DNA of 64,000 bases from Dendrophyllia cribrosa (taxonomy: Eukaryota; Cnidaria; Anthozoa; Scleractinia; Dendrophylliidae). Both the position numbers and the translations under genes were made by a program. The DNA is taken from contig JAJLRJ010000005.1 of the NCBI GenBank assembly GCA_024195265.1, positions 40,406,280 through 40,470,279 of the forward strand, written 5' to 3'. Below are positions 26,824 through 34,800 of this stretch, in pieces. Under the pieces are notes generated by a model. It saw nothing but the letters and a program-made list of their open reading frames with translations, had not been told where the DNA came from and did not search any database. Each line of letters begins with the position of its first letter. Position 1 is the first letter of the stretch.

Positions 26824-28504
26824 CCGGTGATCACTAGTGATTGATTGATTGATTGACTGATAAATTGATTTCATTCTCAGAACTAATTTCATAAAAATGA
26901 AAACATAAGACTAGCATGGCAATGAGAAACATGTTACACTTGAGGATGCAATATAAAAGTGATGAGGTGGTAATCATACAGGTCTTTTTGAGGTCAAAGT
27001 TTGTGGCTCAAGGTACTACAGTACAAAGGGTGTTTGAAGAGTATTAAGCCAGACATGAACAACTTTTCAGAAAGAAAAACTTAATGTGAGCCACACAAAA
27101 AAATATAGGTTTCTGGTAATTACTACCTTTTAGGGGTTTCTTTCAAAATTTCCATGATCATCCCCGTCAATTTAATATGGCAGTCAACCCCCCTCCCCAT
27201 GGGATCCAATGTACCTGGTTTCTCTTGCAATTCACTACACAGAGCTTCTTCATCTGTGATGCCACCATAATCATTACTTCATCAGGTTCAGGCTGAAAAA
27301 AAAAACAAGTTAGCTTCCAGAAAGAAAGTGGCCACTAAATTCAAGACAAATCCCATATTCATATTTTGGGATTTTTCTTGAATTTTGATTTTAATAATAT
27401 GATAATTTACCATTTGCTAAAGAGTTTTCAATTGAATGCTCATTGTTATTATTGGATTGCATCCATTGACTCAAAAGTTAGAATTACCTTGCATGGCATA
27501 TTGGATAGCACAGGAAAGTTTAGAGCCACATTACGCTATTAAGGTTTGACATAAGGAGTGATTAGGTTAAATGGATGGATTGACATTTTTCTACCTCACC
27601 TATTTACTCATGGTAAAAAAAATCTGACAGAAACTACAGGTACCTCTAGTATCCAAACTCTGCAGGGATCATTGAATGGCAGCTGCCAACAGTTTTTTAG
27701 ACATCCACTTACAAACTTCAACAGCTGTCCACGATTTGCTGTTAAAAATATTTGCAGTCCATCAAGAATTGAGCCACAGAAGCCAAATGTCGCTTCCATA
27801 AAGGGTTCCCTTACAAAGCAGCACGTCGCTATAGCAACATACACATGTGGAACCAATGGGATCTCTTGAATGTGACTTTGAGGATGAGTGACACATGTCC
27901 ATCTTGTCAGTACAGTTGCATCATCGTCACTTATTTCAGGCTTTGCTCCCATGGCAACCATTTCACTCTGTAGTAATCCGCACCATAAAAGGTTAAATTC
28001 TACTCCCGGTACCTCATTCATTGAATTAACAACCGTTAATGAATCCACTATGATTTTCTCAAGTGCAGGATCGTATCTTGCGAAATACACACATCCTTCT
28101 AACGTCCAACAAACTGCTGGCCCATCAATCAAATGAAATTCGATCTGTGATGTTTCTGTGCGATTAACCTCAAAACTACCAAGCATTAACACGGAATCGT
28201 AGTCTTCTAGAAGCAAAACATGAAATTCTTCTCTGTCACCACTTTTTATACGAGCCTGGCGTAGTAGTAAACACGGTTGGTATATCCCTGATGTTCTGTT
28301 CAACAAACATTTCACAGACGAGGGTTGAAGCTCTGCAGCTGTCGGTATAGCCAGCGGTAAAACTTTATCAACAGTTCTTCTGAAAGATCTGCTTGATTTG
28401 GAAAAGTTATATACTTGTAATGCAATGTATCTGTTGCAATTTCTGGCTGCATTTTCGATGAAAAGGCGGATAATATCGCCTTTAAAAGCTAAAAAAGCAG
28501 CCAT
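16592..28504 (-). CDS. FANCB: Fanconi anaemia core complex subunit FANCB, complete 11-exon gene
   Basis: FANCB pairs with FANCL and FAAP100 in the catalytic module of the nuclear Fanconi anaemia core complex, which monoubiquitinates FANCD2-FANCI at DNA interstrand crosslinks (established for the family). Coding exons, in gene order: 28504-27644, 27292-27215, 24596-24491, 24394-24327, 23176-23099, 22364-22233, 21800-21758, 20817-20697, 20101-19630, 18425-18232, 16982-16592. All junctions are GT-AG with matching phases, giving 847 residues and a TAA stop. Family-like stretches I recognise are LKNCWQLPFNDPC (exon 1), FILIDDF (exon 3), KDIWQRIVYDQWIVG (exon 8) and VTLVTRNKNQLYLLLHRL (exons 10-11). 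A Lys/Glu-rich helical region near residues 385-430 fits the family's central coiled coil between an N-terminal propeller-like half and a C-terminal domain. The ATG at 28504 is the first in frame after an upstream stop and has purine at -3 and G at +4. Family identity is near certain; single splice sites less so. Confidence 0.93.
18232..18425 (-). CDS. FANCB: FANCB exon 10 (residues 654-718)
   Basis: The acceptor is gcttgttttacag and the donor gtaaat; the exon runs phase 0 to 2. It encodes DIFSQLLSALRNNG and GGAGIVVKDEGHVTLVT, matching the end of the C-terminal domain just before the RNQ-type strand. Confidence 0.88.
18927..18946. repeat. Poly-G tract
   Basis: An uninterrupted G run in FANCB intron 9, preceded by short G blocks. 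Confidence 0.9.
19630..20101 (-). CDS. FANCB: FANCB exon 9 (residues 496-653)
   Basis: This 472-nt exon has acceptor gtcatttcag and donor gtaaga and runs phase 2 to 0. SDLVLGLVSCQLEE begins the C-terminal domain and RLTAIASLPRFTYS matches the ITAVTSL-type strand. A Ser/His/Lys-rich linker lies between and looks poorly conserved. Confidence 0.9.
20565..20646 (-). repeat. tRNA-derived SINE-like unit in FANCB intron 8
   Basis: The minus strand has an A-box-like segment (tagctctttagtaaagc) and a B-box-like segment (gggtatgaatcccg) at tRNA spacing. No complete acceptor stem is seen, so this is a SINE head rather than a tRNA gene. A similar unit with gggtttgttacccg lies near 23253-23310. Confidence 0.45.
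20697..20817 (-). CDS. FANCB: FANCB exon 8 (residues 456-496)
   Basis: The acceptor is gtttccacag and the donor gtaaag; the exon runs phase 1 to 2. It contains KDIWQRIVYDQWIVGIDV, among the most recognisable FANCB stretches (vertebrate pattern IWYRVIDDSLVVG). Confidence 0.9.
21758..21800 (-). CDS. FANCB: FANCB exon 7 (43-nt microexon, residues 442-456)
   Basis: The acceptor is cctgtttag and the donor gtaagt. It encodes SPGLYCLLEGAFGE and ends in phase 1. A second AG six bases downstream would put exon 8 in the wrong frame, so the upstream acceptor is chosen. Confidence 0.78.
22233..22364 (-). CDS. FANCB: FANCB exon 6 (residues 398-441, coiled coil)
   Basis: This is a 132-nt, phase 0-0 exon with acceptor aaaatgtag and donor gtacac. 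It encodes a charged helix (ASSLHEAKMECHEKMKMAEH) followed by an EEREK linker, matching the central helical segment of FANCB in place and length. Confidence 0.84.
22500..22802. repeat. Dispersed repeat copy 1 in FANCB intron 5, ending in poly-C
   Basis: Shares gtcaaaatttgtag, cctatcaaacaagattctgg and taccttttagggtg with copies at about 23945-24200 and 26985-27195. It ends in a C run at 22780-22802, like the other two, which end in shorter C-rich runs. Confidence 0.75.
23099..23176 (-). CDS. FANCB: FANCB exon 5 (residues 372-397)
   Basis: This is a 78-nt, phase 0-0 exon with acceptor cttttgtag and donor gtcaga. It is Ser/Gln-rich and then becomes helical (LQKTARALRTRMQ), forming the start of the predicted coiled coil. 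Confidence 0.82.
23945..24200. repeat. Dispersed repeat copy 2 in FANCB intron 4
   Basis: Same block order as the copy at 22500 (gtcaaaatttgtagcttgg, agggtattgagctgaaaaga, catcaaacaagattctggta), with about 15-20% differences. Confidence 0.75.
24327..24394 (-). CDS. FANCB: FANCB exon 4 (residues 349-371)
   Basis: The acceptor is cttttctag and the donor gttagt; the exon runs phase 1 to 0. It encodes GELSNFSLVDLAKGLATIEG, matching the position of the TSFKITDLGK-type segment in the vertebrate protein. Confidence 0.85.
24491..24596 (-). CDS. FANCB: FANCB exon 3 (residues 314-349)
   Basis: The acceptor is ttctttacag. The exon encodes VIKEFDEVEFILIDDF then LEQGYEQVVFLPRNLS. The donor gtgagg leaves phase 1. 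A weaker donor six bases later (gtcttt) would also keep phase. The gap to exon 4 is a multiple of three with either donor and stays open, so a retained-intron isoform cannot be excluded. The pyrimidine-rich tract and CTAG before exon 4 favour splicing. Confidence 0.85.
25262..25440. repeat. Two tandem copies of a unit of about 90 bp
   Basis: Repeated blocks include ttaagcttcctgcggtttgc / ttaagctccctgctacttgc, and ttttgtactttgcatagtaa / ttttgcactttgcattgtaa. Confidence 0.75.
25599..25625. repeat. CCCA microsatellite
   Basis: Six or more consecutive ccca units. Confidence 0.9.
26375..26745. repeat. GATC-dense degenerate repeat
   Basis: About 370 bases made of variants of aggatctttgaagatcttca, with GATC recurring every 6-15 bases. 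It has no strict period and no coding signal, and lies in FANCB intron 2. Confidence 0.85.
26787..26860. repeat. ATTG microsatellite, interrupted
   Basis: Runs of gattgattgattg on both sides of a short accggtgatcactagtg core. Confidence 0.9.
26985..27195. repeat. Dispersed repeat copy 3 in FANCB intron 2
   Basis: A more diverged copy of the same family (ggtttctggtaattactacc, tttaggggtttctttcaaaa), ending in a C-rich run 20 bases upstream of the exon 2 donor side. Confidence 0.6.
27215..27292 (-). CDS. FANCB: FANCB exon 2 (residues 288-313)
   Basis: This is a 78-nt, phase 0-0 exon. The acceptor follows a run of ten T plus CAG, and the donor is gtacat. It encodes PEPDEVMIMVASQMKK and on, filling exactly the spacing between the QLPF-DPC and LIDDF motifs seen in vertebrate FANCB. 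Confidence 0.85.
27644..28504 (-). CDS. FANCB: FANCB exon 1 (start codon, residues 1-287)
   Basis: The exon encodes the N-terminal half, beginning MAAFLAFKGDIIRLF and ending QLPFNDPCRVWILE before the donor gtacct. The open frame reaches up to 28573, but the only possible start there is GTG, and an in-frame TGA lies at 28592-28594, so the ATG at 28504 is preferred. The segment DGPAVCW followed by VYFARYD matches the position of the conserved GPLILW-type blade of vertebrate FANCB. Confidence 0.92.
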
Positions 28505-28750
28505 CGTTTGAACTCTCAACACACGAATTTCCCGCGGAAGTCTGGTAATGATGCTACTTGTCCCAGTCTCCACGCGATAGCCTTGAAATAATCATATCCC
28601 ACAGTCATCCCACACTCGAATTTTTGTCAAATCCGTTGGTTGGGGATGCAGGAATCCCAATTATCAGTTAAATTTTCGGCAATTTTTCAGGTACAGAATC
28701 ATTAGTAATTTCTGATCCGTCAGTAATTTTGATAGATCTCAGATCTGAGC

Positions 28751-28763
28751 TATTAGATCTTAG
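28751..28763. repeat. Target-site duplication, left, of the ribozyme insertion
   Basis: tattagatcttag is identical to 29094-29106. Confidence 0.75.
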
Positions 28764-29093
28764 AACTAAAAACTGCAAAAGACCGCAAACGATAATGCTG
28801 TAAACGATACGTAGGATCTACGAAAGACCTAACAGCCAAAAATGAACAAACATAACCGACAAACTGCAAGGCTGATCTGACTACGTAAAAAAGTAGATTT
28901 TGCGAGACACCAATACGACAGAAACCGATATTAAAAGCAGGGTAGTTTGACAAGCTACACCGCGCTGACGAGCCCCAACAGGTCGAAACAGCTGTCCGCG
29001 GTTGCTACCCTGTTTATCGGTTACTGTCGTATTGGTGTCTCGCAAAAATCTACTTTTTTACGCAGTCAGATCAGCCTTGCAGTTTGTTGGTTA
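28764..29093. mobile_element. 330-bp snap-back retro-insertion with central hammerhead and 13-bp TSD
   Basis: Flanked by tattagatcttag at 28751-28763 and 29094-29106. Arms of about 80 bases (28852-28930 and 29015-29095) are inverted copies with few differences. The centre holds a type I hammerhead. A 13-bp duplication implies target-primed reverse transcription rather than cut-and-paste. It resembles the small non-autonomous ribozyme-bearing retroelements (retrozymes) reported in animals, but the long hairpin arms are unusual. It sits about 250 bp upstream of the FANCB start codon. Confidence 0.75.
28938..29012 (+). ncRNA. Type I hammerhead ribozyme
   Basis: Stem I CCGCG (28960-28964) pairs with CGCGG (28997-29001), extended by CAGGGTAG/CTACCCTG (28938-28945/29005-29012). 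Core CTGACGA is at 28965-28971. Stem II GCCCC-AACA-GGTC has one C-T mismatch. GAAA is at 28985-28988, stem III ACAG/CTGT is fully self-complementary, and the cleavage triplet GTC ends at 28996. All invariant core bases are present. Confidence 0.82.
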
Positions 29094-29106
29094 TATTAGA
29101 TCTTAG
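29094..29106. repeat. Target-site duplication, right, of the ribozyme insertion
   Basis: tattagatcttag is identical to 28751-28763. Confidence 0.75.
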
Positions 29107-29598
29107 CTGACAATTAAAATTTTGGCCAATTCTCAACACTCAGAACCTCTTCTTAGCGTCAGGAACTTTATGTAAAATGTGTTTCCAAAAGACATGTAAT
29201 TCAGTTTCCAGGCAACCTCTCTCCTAGGGCTTTCTTTTTAATTTGAGAAGGCGGAAAACGTGTTTTGGCCCAGCGCAGGCTACCGGCTGTATTTTTGTTG
29301 ATGAAATGATCACTTGATCGACGTCAGAAACTTAACGGAAAGTCACGCCATGCAAAAAAAAGTAAGACATCTGCGCGTTTTCTGATTGGTCAGGAGCCCA
29401 TCAGGCTCCTGGATTGGTCCATTTCAGTCACGTGTTCCAAATACCGCTCTCAGAGCGGTTATCTTCTTTACGAACGACCCTTACTACTCATGAAAAGACA
29501 TTTTGCGGTTTGTGTTGACACGCAGTGTCTGTTGTTTTATACATATTTATAAACAGCTATTTCAATAAACGTCTGAAGAATTGTGAATTGGTAGATTT

Positions 29599-30097
29599 AT
29601 GGTACATTCCAAGACCGCAAGGCATTATGGGTTAACATGGCGAATATATTCCAATACTCTTCACAGGAAACAATGTCGGCTCCATACAGCGATGAATTTA
29701 GGATCAATGACTTTTAATCATACTTAAAAAGTCTGCCATGTTGTGGCCAGATACGGACAGATGCTTAAAAAGTCTGCAATGGCCGTTTTTATACTAGAGA
29801 CGCATTATCCGTCCAGACGAATAATGCGTCTGTCATGTTATGCGTCTAGTGTAAGGACGGGACGAACAACCAAAGACGCATTATCCGTCTAGACGAACAT
29901 GAACAAACATTTGTAATTCGTCTGGTTATGTGTCTCTAGTATAAAGGCGGGCACATGACGCATTATCCGTCTAGACGAACCATCTTTCGAAATGCGTCTT
30001 GAACGACGCACTACGAAAGATAGTTCGTCTAGACGGATAACGCGTCTTGTGCCCGTCTTTATACTAACGACGCATAACCAGACGAACTACAAATGTT

Positions 30098-30128
<31 letters not shown>

Positions 30129-30203
30129 TCTAGTATAAAAACGGCCAATGATACGTATTGAGGCAAATTGAGCTGGATCCACAATGCCTTGGAATGTACC
30201 ATT
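29599..30203. mobile_element. Older inverted-repeat element around the 29781 MITE
   Basis: ggtacattccaag near 29602 and cttggaatgtacc near 30189 form outer inverted ends; the MITE at 29781-30146 lies within. Confidence 0.4.
29781..30146. mobile_element. MITE with GGCCGTTTTTATACTAGAGA ends
   Basis: Perfect terminal inverted repeats (GGCCGTTTTTATACTAGAGA then CGCATTATCCGTC). The interior holds several more direct and inverted copies of cgcattatccgtctagacga. AAT flanks both ends. Confidence 0.85.
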
Positions 30204-30396
30204 GCACTATTCGTCAGTCAACGTTAATTGAAATAGCTGTATTTTTACGGGATACAGAACAAAATTGGACGACAAAGTTTAAGCGAGTAAACCTTTCGCC
30301 ATATTTGACAAGAAAACTACAGAACTTTCACCTTCCCAACCTCATCTAGCTCTAGGGAAAACCCAGGTAAAAAAAGACAATTTGGGTACTATTAAG

Positions 30397-30675
30397 CAGT
30401 TTTCAATTGAGTGTCGAAAGTAATTTATCGATGGCTTTGCTTTTGCATTGCTACGCTCTGTGATTGGCTAAAAAATCTCGCACCACATTCCCAACCAATC
30501 AGAAGTAAAACCAAAACCAATCGTGACTTGCTCGCACGCGTTTTCCCGCGCTTTACGCCGGCCGGTTACATTTATTTGCGTTGAGCTCTGATTGGTTCAT
30601 TGAATTGTCTGCGTCTGTTGTGATTGGTCAAAGTTACTTTACTTTTGGTTTTCCGACACTGAATTGATAACCGCT
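30397..30675. mobile_element. MITE with TTTTCAATTGAGTGTCGAAA-type ends
   Basis: The left end (ttttcaattgagtgtcgaaa) and right end (ttccgacactgaattgataa) are imperfect inverted copies. The interior contains several attgg/ccaat motifs (tgattggctaa, gaaccaatcag-like), as in many anthozoan MITEs. Confidence 0.6.
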
Positions 30676-31220
30676 CTATTCCCAGAAAAAAAAAACACAA
30701 ATTATTGTTATTGTTTGAAATAAACTCTCAACCTTCAGCTAACACTTTGAGCAAAAGCAAGAACAAAGTCAACCATACAAAAAGGCTATTTATTTTTATT
30801 TACCTGGCAGTCTTCTATATTCTCTAATTACCTGAAAAATGATCATTTCAGTTCTGGATTACGACTGCACGTAATTTGCAACAGAATGTCAAACCAATAT
30901 ATTACAGGAAAATTTTAAACTGGTTATTTACAAGGCAAGAACTATTCTAAACAATAATATCAAAAAACAAATTAACATTGGAGTTTACGTTCCGTTTTGC
31001 AGTCAAACTGTTGAGAAAAACTGTCACGTTTTCGAAAAATAAAGACAATCAATGTTTACACCAGGACAGAAACCTATTCAGTACTTTCAGTACTCTTCTG
31101 AAACTATTCTAGTGCAATTATAGAATTCATCTATTCTTAGGTATTCGTGTTTTTTTTTTAAAGTTAATGTATTTATAAGTTATTCGTTATATGTTCTCAG
31201 AAGAAAAAAGCCTCACTCGG

Positions 31221-31843
31221 TTACTCCTCAGAAGTACAAACTTCTTCTTGGCTGACAAGTTCTGTATCGCACAATTCACACTTCGTCTTGCCAGGCTCGT
31301 TAACCAGGGTACACATGGGGCATACATTACGCCCATCCTGTGCCTCAGCCTCCCGTAATGCATCACACCCCAGGCACACTAGGACTTGGGACCCATTCAC
31401 CATGGTACACTGCTTGCACTGCCAGGGGAGACCCTCCTCTTTGGGGGGCTTCTTTGTCCCCACCTTGCTGCTTTTGTGCCTGGGTGGTCTCGGTCCTCGT
31501 CTGAGAAAGCTTGGCACGAAGTTATGGCCAGATGGATTCCTTTGGCAAGAGCGAGCCAGTGGTGCTCATTTTGAGCAGTAGGTGCGGCGACAGCTCTGAC
31601 ACTTAACGAACAACACTGCTGTATGGTTCTGACAGTTGACCGCGGAGCACTTGTTACTGCCTTTACGCGACAACTCCTGGCTGTCCAGACTGAAGCCATC
31701 AGTGGTTGGAGGTGGCTGTACAGGAAGCGAAAGGAAGGAGGCCAAGTTAGGAATCTGCTGTCCAGCTGGCGGGAAGGTGCAGTGCAATGGGAGACTTCCA
31801 GCTTCTTCATTTGGTAGTAGTAGTGTCGCTCCATCAATAACAT
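31221..31843 (-). CDS. Zinc-finger gene last exon (Cys cluster plus two NZF fingers; interrupted by TGA)
   Basis: The acceptor is tgttttttcag, phase 1. The frame stays the same over 207 codons except for TGA at 31568-31566, so no indel is needed. Downstream of the TGA come a basic linker (FLRRGPRPPRHKSSK), NZF finger 1, a spacer, NZF finger 2 and an acidic C-terminus ending CTSEE. Confidence 0.65.
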
Positions 31844-34800
31844 CTGAAAAAACATTGTTGAAGCACAGTTTAAAAAAAATTGATTTTGCACCATTGGCCT
31901 CAAATCACATCCAATCGCATCATTCTCTTATGAGTACACATTTATTCAAAAATCGCACAAAATGAACAAGTGAGCAAAACTACTTTAATAACAGGACCTA
32001 CCAGTCCTTTACTCGTCAGCACGGTGTAAAACTGAATGACGACTGCAAGAATGCAGGTGCAAATAGAAGGACTCATTGTGTAGTCAATTTATGCATGGGA
32101 TGACTTTCGGCTCATTTATGGTCAGTGGTCTGAACGTCATGTAATACTACATGAGCTACACACAACCTAAAATTACTTTATTGTTTTAGGGCTGATTTCT
32201 ATGATTTACCTACTGTTAGTACCATAATGCACAGTGACAAACATCTGGGGACAAATATCTATACAAACAGGTTTAAATTAGTGTAGAAAAATTGCACAAT
32301 AGTCCATTTTACAGTGGTGTGCTTGGTGACCTTGCCTTTGAGTGGAAGCGAGGCTGGAGGTGATTTTGCTTTGATACAAACCTTTCTGCCTTTCATATGT
32401 TAATAATGCTTTTCTTGTGCTAACTAGCTAAATTTACATCTGAAAAACTCCAAGGTCTCTATCATAACAAGGTCCATCCTCGGAGACCCAGGGGCAGTTA
32501 GTCGGGGAGGGACGAAGTAAAAACTCGGCAAAAATCAGCGCGACGAAAGTTTTCAAGAGCGAGCGAACGAGCCCCTGGGTTTCTACACTTACCGAACCAG
32601 TTCCACGACCATTTGAAATCCCCGTCTCCGATTGGGCAGAAAATTTCTGGCATTGTATTTTTCTGCTCAATCAGCGAGCTGCATCTATCGCGCCATTTTC
32701 GTGCCTACTTACACGAAGATTGTTTTTCCTTGATCGCCGATCGCCATTGCTCGTTCAACTGAGGCGGCTCGCTTGGAAAGTTTTTTAAAAAAATATATGG
32801 CCTCAAAGCCGAGGATAATCGTGAGATTCAGCGTGGCCGCATCGAAATCAAACACTCACTGTCACATTCAAATGTATTGTATCCTTTCAACTCGTAAGTT
32901 GTTTTTTTGGTAGACGTGGTGAATCCCACGCCGAAGATACACTAAAAGTTTTCGAAATCTACGCCATGCAGAGTTCTATGAAACCTGAAATATGAATGAA
33001 TCACTGATCACAAGCCGGGTAACAATTTTGACCACGAAAACAAACTTCGAATGCATTCAACAAAGCACAAGAGAGGGTTGTGAAGAATGTGGTTGTAAAC
33101 ACCTTAAAGGAAGTTGATGCTTTGCAGGAATTCCTGGCAGAAAACACCATGGAATTGGAACACTTCCAAAAGATCCAATTTCAAGCCTTCAGATTTTAAG
33201 GACCTCCGGCTATGGTTGGACAAGCATAAGGGACCGTTCATTATTTATGGGAGGGGGGGGGGGGGGGGGGGGGGATGGGTGAGAAATTAACAAATTTTAA
33301 TTTTTTCTGTTTCATGTTCCCACCTTAGTGAATCTGGATTTTTTCAGCCCCCCCCTGTTCTGTTGGGGAAGAATTTCAATACCCCCCCCCCCCCCCCCCC
33401 CCAACTATTAATCTGATTTCTATAAAATGAAAGTTGTATTGTATGTATCCATACATATTTTTGTGGCGGCATGATGATGTAGTGGCTAGCGTGTTGGTTT
33501 TCAGATCTAAAGTAGGTGAAAATTTGGGGGTGACTGAATTGCTGTCTTGATATTAAAAACTGTGCTTCTAATATCATATTTATTAATCATAGAGGTGTAA
33601 ATTTGGGATATGATGGGCCTGGGGTATGATGGGAATGAGAATATGGAGGAGACATAAACCTGTATAAACCAGACACAAAAACAATAAAACCATAACATGT
33701 TGTAACAGAAAATGAAAAAAAGTTATAAGAATAATTTTCAGTAAATTTATTAATAAATAGTTATTACAACTTATGGCATTTTGACTCTTGTGTGGTTTTC
33801 TTTATCGAAGCAATTCAACCACTTGGTCCACTGTGCATTTGAAGAACTATAGTTAAGACTTTAATAGTTGTTTATTACTATCACAACCGAGACTCAGCTG
33901 GGCTGTATAAAGATTTATTGCAATATACAAAACCACTGCTACTGAGCTTACCCAGAAACCGGGAGTGATGCACGTGGGTGGGTTGACTCACTTACAAGGA
34001 TGACAAGGGACGAACTGATAACTACAAAATACTACTAACAGTTCTTCAACTTCATGTCCATGTAGCAGATCAGGAAAATTCCTTTGGCGAGGGTTACAGA
34101 TACTAAGGGACGGACCATTATTTTTTGACGGGGGGTGTTGGAAAATTTTGAAATAAATTGTTTGCAGAGGCTATAAACACTGAAATAAATTGTATGCAAG
34201 CAAAAAATAAAGAAAAAATTGTTTGCTGGAAGTATGGCAGTTGGACGGAGACACAAAATAAATTGTTTGCAGCAGGTGCCGCATATAAAATTTTTTATTT
34301 TTTATTATTTTTTTTTATTTCATAATAATCACTACTAAATTACAGTTTAGGATATATATTAAAAATAACTAGTAAGTAAAGAAAAGAAAAGCAAAAGACA
34401 GTGCTTTGTGTGTTACAAACAAAAGACAAAAAAGTAAAAGTTGCAGCAAAAGTCATTAGAAAAATAGGACTTTGCGGAACACTGCAAAAAATGTTTGCAT
34501 GTGAAAATTTTCCAACACCCCCCGTCAAAAAATAATGGTCCGTCCCTAATTACTTTTAACGTCACTAAAACCCTCCAGTTTAATACTGTTACAATCCAGT
34601 AATATGTTTAATGATGGGTTAAAACTTTAAGCAATGTCGTGTACAATCCACCGTAGGAAAAAAGATGGCGGCTGGAACATTTACCCATAATTCTTAGCGC
34701 ACAAAAACCTTAACAACGTTCATAAAAATGTAAAGAAAAGTTATAAAATCTTCAAACCTAGTCTACACATTGTCCTTAGTACTGGAACAAATATTGTAAA

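Noticed and set aside
28505..28573. Extended FANCB N-terminus from 28573
   Set aside because: It would start at GTG. No ATG lies between the upstream in-frame stop and 28504, and the 28504 ATG has a good context and matches the family's N-terminal strand.
31566..31568. TGA read as selenocysteine
   Set aside because: Replacement of a zinc-ligand Cys by Sec in this type of protein is not known to me and I saw no SECIS-like hairpin; nonsense or sequence error is simpler. Kept only as a check.
31397..31903. 168-codon ORF overlapping the zinc-finger last exon in another frame
   Set aside because: It is a shadow frame that covers only part of the Cys cluster; the zinc-finger frame has the ligand spacing and correct splice phase.
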